This document shows, in pieces, positions 28,819 through 37,500 of a stretch of 40,887 nt of DNA. The DNA comes from Methanobrevibacter sp. Lineage in GTDB: Archaea; Methanobacteriota; Methanobacteria; Methanobacteriales; Methanobacteriaceae. The position numbers and the translations under genes are program-made. The notes beneath the pieces were generated by a model, which was not told the DNA's origin, ran no database searches, and saw nothing but the letters and a program-made list of their open reading frames with translations. The DNA is taken from contig JAFRFD010000049.1 in assembly GCA_017434525.1 (NCBI GenBank), forward strand, positions 1 to 40,887, given 5' to 3'. The first letter of the stretch is position 1, and each line of letters starts with the position of its first letter.

Positions 28819-28850
28819 AATGCCCAACCATAGGCAAAGGAGGAAATTAA

Positions 28851-29717
28851 ATGGAAGATGAGAAAATTGTTGATGGTACACCAACAGAAACAATGGAATC
28901 AGACGATGACTTTTTTAATGATGTAGACGATGAAGTCTTAGGAGAAGAAAGTCAAGAATCATCAGAAGAAGAAACAAATGAGGATAGCGAACCAAGTGAA
29001 ACTCAGGAAGATAATTCAGAAGATGAAAACGAAGTGGATTTTAAACCTTTGTTGGAAGAATTATCAAAGAAGGTAAAGTACAACAAAGAAAACGTAACTA
29101 TTGAAAACTTAGAGGATTTAATCAATGGGTACCAAAAAGGATTGAATTACGATAAAAAAGTTCAAGAGTTAGAAAATCTACAAAATAGCAAGGCAGAGGT
29201 ATATCTTAAAAAGAAAGCCGATGAATTAGGTATCTCAGTAGACGAGTATATGGACCAAGTTGAAGCTTATGAGAAACAACAAAAAGCCGAAAGGGACCAA
29301 GAAAGACTCGAAGAAATGATTGAAAGCGGAGTGCCTGAAGAACTTGCTAAAGAAGTAATTGCTACAGCAGAGTTACGTAGGCAATTACAATTAAAAGAAA
29401 ACGAACTAAAGGAAAAGGAAAAACAAACAGAGGCGAAAGAAAAAGAAGAAAAAGAATACCAAGACTTTCTTAAAAACTTTCCCGATGTCAATCCTGAAGA
29501 TATTCCTAAAGAAGTTTTCGAGGAAGCAGTAAATTCTGATTTAAGTTCTGCTTATATGAAATATAAAATGAAAGATTTAGAAAACCAATTAAAAATAGCA
29601 AAACAAAATGAAGAAAATTCTGCATCCACAGTCGGAGGAGTTACTAATACAGGAACTACCAAAGAAAACCATATAAGCGATCCGTTCTTAGAAGGATTTA
29701 GCGAAGAAGAATATTAA
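28851..29717 (+). CDS. Scaffolding protein
   Basis: 288 aa, GGAGGAAATTAA before ATG 28851. The first ~65 residues are very acidic (Glu/Asp/Ser repeats), followed by charged coiled coils (AERDQERLEEMIESGVPEEL; KENELKEKEKQTEAKEKEEK) and an Asp/Glu C-terminus (FLEGFSEEEY). This composition, and the position just before the capsid gene, are typical of podovirus scaffolds that guide shell assembly and then leave. No protease signature. Confidence 0.85.
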   Translation: MEDEKIVDGTPTETMESDDDFFNDVDDEVLGEESQESSEEETNEDSEPSETQEDNSEDENEVDFKPLLEELSKKVKYNKENVTIENLEDLINGYQKGLNYDKKVQELENLQNSKAEVYLKKKADELGISVDEYMDQVEAYEKQQKAERDQERLEEMIESGVPEELAKEVIATAELRRQLQLKENELKEKEKQTEAKEKEEKEYQDFLKNFPDVNPEDIPKEVFEEAVNSDLSSAYMKYKMKDLENQLKIAKQNEENSASTVGGVTNTGTTKENHISDPFLEGFSEEEY

Positions 29718-29737
29718 AAAAGAGAGGATGATAAATA

Positions 29738-30634
29738 ATGGCAGAACAAATTCATTTAGCCGAGAAATATTCAAGCAAAGTTGCTGAAAGATTTAAAATG
29801 AAATCATTAGCAACAGGATTTACTAATAGAGATTATGATTGGGATGGAGTTAAAACAATTAAGATTTATTCAATTCCTACAGTACCTCTATATGATTACA
29901 ATAGAAATGGAAAGGTATATCAAGTTGGTTCAAACGATACATATCCACCTTCAGGAAATGATGGAGTATCACGTTATGGACAATTAAATGATTTACAAGA
30001 TAGCATTCAAACAGCAACTATCACTCAAGATAAATCATTTACTTTCATAATCGATAAAGGTGATAAGATGGATTCAATGAACGTAAGAGATGCAGGAAAA
30101 GCGTTAAGACGTGAAATTGATGAAGTTATTGTACCTACTCAAGATAAATATACATTTAGTGTTATTGAAAGTGCTGCAGTAGCAAATTCAATGACTGGTT
30201 CAGGTTCATTAAGCAAAGAAAATGTATATGCAGCTTTCTTAGCAGGACAAACTGCTTTAGATAATAAGTTAGTACCTGCTGGTGGAAGAGTTGCAGCAGT
30301 TAACGCTTCAACATTAGCATTACTAAAACAAGATGACTCTTTTGTTAAAGCTAGTGAAATCGGACAAAAGATGTTAATAAATGGACAAGTAGGAGAATTA
30401 GATGGAATTAAAATTGTTAAAGTTCCTGATAGTTATCTACCTGCTGGTTGTGCATTTATAATTACTCACCCATCTGTAACAGTTAAAGCTGAAAAATTAG
30501 CAGATTATAAGATTCATACTAATCCACCTTTCATAAGTGGAAACTTAGTTGAAGGTAGAATTTACTATGATGCTTTCGTATTAGATGCTAAGAAAGATGG
30601 AGTATATGCACATTTAGGAACAGCAAGTCTATAG
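29738..30634 (+). CDS. Major capsid protein
   Basis: 298 aa, GAGAGGATGATAAATA before ATG 29738. The layout fits an HK97-fold coat of N4/P22-like podoviruses: an N-terminal arm (AEQIHLAEKYSSKVAERF), an extended loop region (YPPSGNDGVSRYGQLNDLQD), the spine (DAGKALRREIDEVIVPTQDK) and an A-domain (GRVAAVNASTLALLKQDDSF; VTVKAEKLADYKIHTNPPF). Scaffold upstream and connector downstream confirm it. Short length suggests no cleaved leader. Confidence 0.9.
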   Translation: MAEQIHLAEKYSSKVAERFKMKSLATGFTNRDYDWDGVKTIKIYSIPTVPLYDYNRNGKVYQVGSNDTYPPSGNDGVSRYGQLNDLQDSIQTATITQDKSFTFIIDKGDKMDSMNVRDAGKALRREIDEVIVPTQDKYTFSVIESAAVANSMTGSGSLSKENVYAAFLAGQTALDNKLVPAGGRVAAVNASTLALLKQDDSFVKASEIGQKMLINGQVGELDGIKIVKVPDSYLPAGCAFIITHPSVTVKAEKLADYKIHTNPPFISGNLVEGRIYYDAFVLDAKKDGVYAHLGTASL

Positions 30635-30639
30635 TATAA

Positions 30640-30696
30640 ATCAAGAGTTTATCTCTTGATATAAGCAAGGCGACCCCTCCTTGCTTATATGAGGGG
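30640..30696 (+). promoter_or_regulatory. Paired hairpins after the capsid gene
   Basis: ATCAAGAG/CTCTTGAT (30640-30660, 8 bp) and TATAAGCAAGG/CCTTGCTTATA (30660-30689, perfect 11 bp). Neither has a T run. CCCCTC (30674-30679) can instead pair with GAGGGG (30691-30696), breaking the second hairpin. Likely RNA stabilisers or a switch over expression of the capsid relative to downstream genes. Confidence 0.65.
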
Positions 30697-30711
30697 ATAA
30701 AGGAGGTAAAT

Positions 30712-31119
30712 ATGTTAGCAGAAGAAGTATTTAGAATAACAATGGCTATGATAGATGAAATGACAACAGCGGGAGAATTAAACGAAACTACAACTGCAGA
30801 ATATCGTGCAAAAGCACCTTCGATTTTATCTATGTTACAAGCTGAGTTAATAGGCATAGAAAACAGATATAGAGATTCAAAAGAACAAATCTCACCAGTA
30901 CCAATAGAGAGTTTAGACCAACCTTTACAAATAGATGTAATAAAAGCAACGACATTACTAACAAATGGTTTGGCTGCAAACTTAATGGTAGTTGAAGACA
31001 AAACATTAGCAAGTTTCTTTGAACAAAGATATGAAGAGATGAAAGGTTTATTCTTAAAACCAAAGCCAAGAAAACCAGAAACAAGACGAGATGTTTATGA
31101 CTCTACACTAAATTATTAG
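30712..31119 (+). CDS. Head-tail connector-like protein
   Basis: 135 aa, AAAGGAGGTAAAT before ATG 30712. Helical pattern (EVFRITMAMIDEMTTAGELN; AKAPSILSMLQAELIGIE; VIKATTLLTNGLAANLMVVE) of short connector/adaptor proteins that sit below the portal. Position directly after the capsid and before the large tail hub supports this. No specific family is certain. Confidence 0.65.
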   Translation: MLAEEVFRITMAMIDEMTTAGELNETTTAEYRAKAPSILSMLQAELIGIENRYRDSKEQISPVPIESLDQPLQIDVIKATTLLTNGLAANLMVVEDKTLASFFEQRYEEMKGLFLKPKPRKPETRRDVYDSTLNY

Positions 31120-31129
31120 GAGGTAGATT

Positions 31130-33193
31130 ATGGCAGTAATAAAAGCAGACAAAGCAACAAAACCAACTACAATAGATAAATTCTTAGGTTTGAATTTATC
31201 AGATACAGGAGATACACAAATATCTTTAGGTGAATCAGGAAATATGACTAATTTTTATATAACTGATGATTTGAAACTAAGAAAAATATGTGGTTATCAA
31301 ATATTTAAACAATTCGAAGAACCAATAAAAGGTATTTTTTCAGCTAAGATAGGAGATAATAAATATCTACTTGTTGCAAGTGGTAGCAAATTATATTATT
31401 TTGATGGAGATTTATTGAATAGCAACTTTGAAGTTGTACCTGAAAAATACCAAACATTTACTGGAGATGGAGATGAAACAACATTTCAATTATCAAAAAC
31501 AAATGTAGACTCTATAGATAAAGTTTATATAAATGGTGAAGAACAAACTACGGGATGGAGTGGGGATACAGTAACAGGAGAAATAACTTTTGTAGAAGCC
31601 CCAGCAGATAAAGCATTTATAAGAGTCTTATATACTAAACCAATTACTTTTGTAGAAGCAGGAACCATTTCTGGTGGAGATGCTTCTTTTTTTGAGTTTG
31701 ATAATTGTGTTTATATACTATGCGGAGAATATTATAAATTTTATAAAAATCAAAGTAACGAAATGGTTGTTTCACCAGTATATGGTTATACACCAACAGT
31801 ATTTATAAATACCCCTGCTGGAGCAAACGGTGGTGGAACTATCTATGAAGAAATAAATATGTTATCACCATACAAAAGACAAACTTTCAACGGTGATGGT
31901 TCGACAAAACAATTTAAAATTGCACAAATACCTGATTCTATAACTTCGGTTAAAGTATGGGATGGTAGTGCTTGGAATAGTGCTGCATATACAGCGGCAT
32001 CAGATGTTATAACAATTACAACTGCTCCTTCTCAAGGGCAGGATAATGTAGAAATAATATGGTCTAAAGATGATAATGATAGAAACATAATAGCAGGTAT
32101 GAAATTCGGAACAGTCTTTGGTGGAGATGTAGATACAAGAGTATTCTTATACGGAAATCCAAGTTGTCAAAACAGAGTCTACTTTAGTGCTATTTCTTAT
32201 GCAAATGATATAGCCGTACCTAGTGCAGAATATTTTCCTGCAACTGCACAAGTAGATATAGGACCTTTAAACTTTGCAGTAACAGATTTAACAAGACAAT
32301 ATGATCGCTTGTTAGCAACTACAAATAAACCAGAAGCATATTACTTAACAATATCGCTAGAACAGCTTCCTGTAACATTAGCAGATGATAGTACAGCTAC
32401 TCGTTATGTACCAGCTGTAAGTACATTTCCTTTAAACGGAGCACACGGTAATATTGCTCCAGGTCAAGGACAGTTGTTAATGAATTATCCAGTAACATTT
32501 GAAGATGGTGCGATAATACAATGGAAAGCAACTAACGTAAGAGATGAAAAAAATGCCGAAGATATAGGGCAAAAAATAAAATTAGATTTAGACAAAATAC
32601 AAATTCACAATATAAAAACATTAGATTTGCAAGAACATAATCAGTTATGGATAATATACGAAAATGAAGCTTGGATATATAACTACTACAATCAAACATA
32701 TTCAAGACTTAAATTTCCTCAAAACGTAAATATGACGAATATATGTTCGTTAGATGGAAAAGTATATATGAGTACAAATGATAATGAAATTGTAAAATTT
32801 GATGAAATATTTACAACTTACGGTGGTGAAACAATAGAAGCATATTGGGAAATGAATTTTTCGGACTTTGGAGTACCATACTTGAGAAAAACAATGGGAA
32901 AATTATGGGTGTTAATGCAACCACAAAACTGGTCAAGTGCAGACATTAATTTCATATCAAATGTTGCTGAAAGCACAATTTCAAAACATATCGAATATAA
33001 GAAACAATGGTTTGATGATGTTCACTTTGGAGATTTCAGTTTTAAATCTTCAACAAATCCACAACCATTTAAACTAAAATTAAAAGCAAAAAAATTCACT
33101 AATTTAAAAATAACAATAAAAAATGAAGAAAACTCTACTTGCACAATACTATCATTAGTGTTACAAGTAGAAAGTTTCGGATATAGTAAATAG
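31130..33193 (+). CDS. Large tail hub / stabilisation protein
   Basis: 687 aa, AGGAGGTAGATT before ATG 31130. Pattern IDKFLGLNLSDTGDTQISLG and MTNFYITDDLKLRKICGYQI is the start of podovirus tail tube/stabilisation proteins with a beta-propeller body. Two similar ~65 aa inserts, TFTGDGDETTFQLSKTNVDS and TFNGDGSTKQFKIAQIPDSI, are related Ig-like modules (about 103-170 and 255-315). The C-terminus is beta-rich. It likely closes the channel below the connector. Size and position are usual; no short family name is certain. Confidence 0.75.
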   Translation: MAVIKADKATKPTTIDKFLGLNLSDTGDTQISLGESGNMTNFYITDDLKLRKICGYQIFKQFEEPIKGIFSAKIGDNKYLLVASGSKLYYFDGDLLNSNFEVVPEKYQTFTGDGDETTFQLSKTNVDSIDKVYINGEEQTTGWSGDTVTGEITFVEAPADKAFIRVLYTKPITFVEAGTISGGDASFFEFDNCVYILCGEYYKFYKNQSNEMVVSPVYGYTPTVFINTPAGANGGGTIYEEINMLSPYKRQTFNGDGSTKQFKIAQIPDSITSVKVWDGSAWNSAAYTAASDVITITTAPSQGQDNVEIIWSKDDNDRNIIAGMKFGTVFGGDVDTRVFLYGNPSCQNRVYFSAISYANDIAVPSAEYFPATAQVDIGPLNFAVTDLTRQYDRLLATTNKPEAYYLTISLEQLPVTLADDSTATRYVPAVSTFPLNGAHGNIAPGQGQLLMNYPVTFEDGAIIQWKATNVRDEKNAEDIGQKIKLDLDKIQIHNIKTLDLQEHNQLWIIYENEAWIYNYYNQTYSRLKFPQNVNMTNICSLDGKVYMSTNDNEIVKFDEIFTTYGGETIEAYWEMNFSDFGVPYLRKTMGKLWVLMQPQNWSSADINFISNVAESTISKHIEYKKQWFDDVHFGDFSFKSSTNPQPFKLKLKAKKFTNLKITIKNEENSTCTILSLVLQVESFGYSK

Positions 33194-33204
33194 GAGGTAA
33201 AGAA

Positions 33205-33747
33205 ATGAATACAAGTATTCCATCAGCAGATGACATTGTAACAAATGTAATACACAGTTTATCTGACAATCCAAATGAATCAGGTTTATCTGCTGAAGAG
33301 TTAAAAACAGCTTTTGATACTGGTTCAAGTAATATAAAAGCATATTTAAAAACTTTAAAAACAGCTTTGGAAACAAAGTTTGCTGGAATATATCCAGTAG
33401 GATCTATTTATATGAGCGTTAACGATGTAAATCCATCAACACTTTTTGGTGGTACTTGGGAAAGAATACAAGATAAATTCTTATTAAGTGCAGGTAACAC
33501 ATATACAGCAGGAGATACAGGTGGGTCAGCCACAGTAACACTAACAGAAAATCAAATGCCTTCACATAGACACAACATACATTATAGAACTAATGTTGCA
33601 GCATCAGGTAATAGTGGATTGTGGGTGCTAGGTGGTTCTACTTATAGTGGAAAAAGCACTTCAACTAATGATTCAGCAGGTGGTGGAGAAGCACATAACA
33701 ATATGCCACCTTATTTAGTTGTATATATGTGGAAGAGAACAGGTTAG
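33205..33747 (+). CDS. Tail collar-type protein
   Basis: 180 aa, AGGAGGTAAAGAA before ATG 33205. A helical N-terminus is followed by a phage collar/receptor C-terminal domain: YPVGSIYMSVNDVNPSTLFG, GTWERIQDKFLLSAGNTYTA, ENQMPSHRHN with the HxH metal pair (about 121-123) and EAHNNMPPYLVVYMWKR. The family is common at tail tips and fibres. Likely a trimeric tip part, with metal bound by the His pair. Confidence 0.85.
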   Translation: MNTSIPSADDIVTNVIHSLSDNPNESGLSAEELKTAFDTGSSNIKAYLKTLKTALETKFAGIYPVGSIYMSVNDVNPSTLFGGTWERIQDKFLLSAGNTYTAGDTGGSATVTLTENQMPSHRHNIHYRTNVAASGNSGLWVLGGSTYSGKSTSTNDSAGGGEAHNNMPPYLVVYMWKRTG

Positions 33748-33757
33748 GAGGTAGAAT

Positions 33758-34585
33758 ATGGCGAGTTTAGATTATAGTTCACAATTAAAAAACTTAGTAA
33801 ATGCTCAAAAGAAAGCACAAACTGCTGAACTTCAAAACACTAGAAACCAAGCACTAAGTAATTTACAAGCAGAACAACAACAAAATGCAGCAAATTATGC
33901 TACACAAAGAAGCACAGCAAATGCTCAAAATAGATTAAGTGCAAGAAACTTCCAAGAATACCTAGCAAGTACAGGTAGAGCAAATAGTGGTTTGGCAGCA
34001 CAAGCAAGTATGCAAAATTCAAATAACTTAAATACAAGTTTAAATAACATATATAGTGCAGAGAACGCTGCAAATGCTGACATATTAAGACGTAGAACTG
34101 ATGCTCAAAATGCTTATAACACAGGTTTAGCAGCAGCAAACGCTAATATTCAAGCAAATTATATTCAAGCATTACTAGATCAAAAAGCTAAGGCTTGGGA
34201 AAGAGCAATGCAAGAAAAAGAATATAAAGAAAATGTAAGACAATTCAATGAAAATTTAAAACTACAAAAACAACAATTACAACAACGTTTTAGTAGTGGT
34301 AGTGGAGGAGGCAGAACCTACAGAAGTGGAGGTTCAAAAAAACAAACTAAAGAGATTGATTTTAAAGATTCACCAGTACAAGGATATACTGCTGGTATAG
34401 GTTCATACTCAGGTTTAACAACAACAAAAAATAACAATAAAGGAAATAAAACAAAAAAAGGTTTTTCATTTAGTATCAATGATTCTAAATTCAAAAACAA
34501 TAAGAAAAACAACCCAACAGGATTAAAAGCAAATAAACAACAATTAGCATTAGTGGACGCAAAGAAAAAGAAAAAGAAAAAGTAA
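33758..34585 (+). CDS. Internal virion / ejection protein (putative)
   Basis: 275 aa, AGGAGGTAGAAT before ATG 33758. Residues 1-~165 form a long Ala/Gln/Asn-rich helix (QKKAQTAELQNTRNQALSNL; AANADILRRRTDAQNAYNTG), a hallmark of short internal proteins released with phage DNA. A Gly/Ser hinge and a Lys-rich tail follow. It precedes the giant internal protein. Function inferred by composition and position. Confidence 0.7.
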   Translation: MASLDYSSQLKNLVNAQKKAQTAELQNTRNQALSNLQAEQQQNAANYATQRSTANAQNRLSARNFQEYLASTGRANSGLAAQASMQNSNNLNTSLNNIYSAENAANADILRRRTDAQNAYNTGLAAANANIQANYIQALLDQKAKAWERAMQEKEYKENVRQFNENLKLQKQQLQQRFSSGSGGGRTYRSGGSKKQTKEIDFKDSPVQGYTAGIGSYSGLTTTKNNNKGNKTKKGFSFSINDSKFKNNKKNNPTGLKANKQQLALVDAKKKKKKK

Positions 34586-34599
34586 AGGTGGTGTGTTAA

Positions 34600-37500
34600 A
34601 TGGCAATAAAAGAACTTGCGTTGATTACTGAAAAGAATAGACGCAAGAAGAAAAAAGAAGAAACACCAACAATATCAAAACCAACAAAAGAAGTTGTTAA
34701 AAATAAAAAAGGTACAACTCATATAAATAGAAGTACAATAAGTACAAAACCAACAGTTGAAAAAAGTACTCAAAACCGTGTTTTAACAAATAAAGAACGT
34801 TTAACCAGTAAACCTACTATAAACAATGCAAACAGTAGTATAAAGACAGTAAAAAGTACTGTAAAAGCAAAATCAAAACCAAGGTATGAAACTAAAACGT
34901 TTGATATTTATGAACGTGGTGGCAGATACTACTATCAAGATGGTAAAAAAGAAAAAGAGATTGACCAAAATTTTGTACAAGATGCTATAAAAAATAAAAG
35001 AAAAGGAGTTATAGGTAGTTATGACTCAAAGGGCAATTTAAGAACTGCTAATGAAAAAGGAAATGTAAAAGCAAAAGAGAAAAACATATTAAAAAAAGCA
35101 GAACGTGTAGCAAAAGGTGCATGGGTAGGAACTCAAAAAGGATTTGCAAGTATAGCAGATGCAGCTATGCAAGAAACACGCAATGACTTGCAAAAAGGTG
35201 AAAAAATAGATAACTACAAAGATTTAACTAAAAATGAAATAAAAGCATTAGCACACTCATTAAATCCTTTTGCAAGTAGACAAGCAGCAAGTAAAGAAGC
35301 ACAAAAAAACATCAAAAAAATATGGAAAGATGAAAACAAAAACATACTTCAAAAAATAACTGGAACAGGGCTTGAAGCTGTACAAGCAGGAACTATGGGT
35401 GATATTTATGGTTTAAAAGAATCTGTAAGAGGTTTAGGTGCAGTAGACCATAAAGCAGATGAAAAAGTCGAAAAAATACAAAAAAAGATAGATGAACCAA
35501 TTAACAAAAGAATAGAGAAGCTAGAAAAAGAAGGCGAAAGATACGATAAATTAACAAACACTTTAACTAAATGGAATCAAATTGTAGGTAACATGGCTCC
35601 CGGTATAGCTGCAAGTGCAGTAACAAAAAATCCAAACCTTGCTATAGCAACAATGGCATTAGGTGCTAAAGGACAAGCAACAGAAAGAGCATTAGCACAA
35701 GGTGCTGATTTAGATACAGCAACAAAGATGGGAACTGCTGGAGCTTGGATAGAAGCAGGAACTGAAAAAATTACTGGAGGTGCAAAAATCTTTGGTGGTG
35801 GAGCTATAGATGATATTTTCGGAAACCTAATCAATTCTAAAGTTAAAAATAAAGGATTAAACTTCATTGCTAAACAAGGATATGGACTACTTGGAGAAAC
35901 TTTTGAAGAAGTGCTTTCTGATTTAGCAGGAGTTATGATAGACAAAGGTACAATAAATCCTAAAGCAAAATATACTTTAGATGATTTCTTAGAAACTGCA
36001 AAAGACACTTTTGGTTCTACGTTCATACTTAATTTATTAACAGGTGGTTATGGTGGTAAAGCATATAACAACAATATTCAAGAAATGCAAAACTATGAAA
36101 ACCAAATAAATGAAATAGAACAACAAAGACAGGCAGGTCAAATAGAACCTAAAGAAGCAAATGAACTTTTAGAAGAAGTAAAAGACGGTACATACCAACA
36201 AAACCGTAATTTAGAACAAATTGCTTCAGAACAATCTCAAGCAATAGAACAAGCTCTACAAAACGGACAAATAAGTCAAGCGGATGCAAATCAAGAGTAT
36301 GAAGCATTAAATAACACATTAGTAAGTGAAAGAGAAAGAATAAACCAAAATCAAGTCGAAACACAGGCACAAAGCAACGAAACAGCACAAGGTAATGCAA
36401 TTACACAAGAAACTCAAAATGAAGCTCAAAACGAGCAAAATAAAGGTACTCAAGAGAGTACTTTTAATAATGAGCAAAAACAAAAACAATTCGATATTAT
36501 TCAAAATAACAATCCTATGCAAAATGATGTTAATACAGGCATAAGAAATGTAGAGGATATAAAAACACTTGAAGAAACATTACAAGATAGTGATTGGGCT
36601 GAATATGATGAATTTAATCCTGATTTAACTAAAAAAGATATACAAGATGCTATAGAAAAAGGAACTATAACAGTATATAGTTCTTATCCAATAGAACAAG
36701 GTATCTTTGTATCACCTTCTAAGATGGAAGCAGAAAGTTATTCGGGAGATGGAAAAATATATTCTAAAGAAGTTCCAATTCAAGATATAGCTTGGATAGA
36801 TCCTACACAAGGGCAATATGCTAAAGTTGACAACATACCAGCAAAAACATCTGAAAATGTAATATCAGAACAAACTAAACCAACTGAGAACGTACAACAA
36901 ACTGAAACACAAGAAGTTCAAAATGAACCTACTCAAGAAGAAACACAACAAGAATCAAAAGGCCCTGAAATTCTTGATAAGATGCCAAAAGAAAAAAATC
37001 CTACAATTAAATCAGTAAAGAAAGCAATAGATAGTTTCAGAAAAGAAATAACAGACATGTTTGCTCCTATATATGATTTAGCATACAAAAAGACAGGAAA
37101 CAAAAATTTATATTATACAGCAGATAGAATATTAAGTTCAGATGGAAGAGCTCAAGTGGATTTGGGAACTAATCAGGTAGATTTAAACGGAAAACCATAT
37201 ACAAACTTTACTGATGAACAAGGTAATAAAGTTGCTATGGGATTTGAAACTGCTTATGATTTATATGGCAAAATACCTGATAAAGCGAAAAATGAGTTTT
37301 TAGTAAATCAACTTAACATGGATAGATTAAATCAAGGCGTAGAACAATTTGAAGGAATCACTTATCAAGATTCACAAAACACAATAAATGAATTAAAACA
37401 ACAATATCCTGATATTGAAAAGTGGTCTGAAAATATTTATCAATACTATAGAAACTTACAACAAAAAATGGTTGATAATGGAAGAATACCTCAAGAACTT

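Larger units (their letters stand above)
28356..28850 (+). ncRNA. Structured noncoding region between portal and scaffold
   Basis: 495 bases without a credible coding frame, containing two similar RNA units (28407-28589 and 28625-28794), then an intrinsic terminator and a final TGCC/GGCA hairpin (28821-28836) before the scaffold ribosome site. The shared order, loop sequences and compensated pairs point to duplicated RNA elements. No clear promoter is seen inside, so it may be cut from the late transcript. No known riboswitch or ribozyme motif is found. Confidence 0.6.

Noticed and set aside
28356..28850. Group I or II intron
   Set aside because: Portal and scaffold genes are each intact with their own start and stop; no intron core sequences or intron-encoded protein are seen.
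35577..36026. 149-codon open frame on the reverse strand within the giant virion gene
   Set aside because: It is opposite a clear coding frame, lacks a ribosome site and shows composition mirrored from the sense codons.
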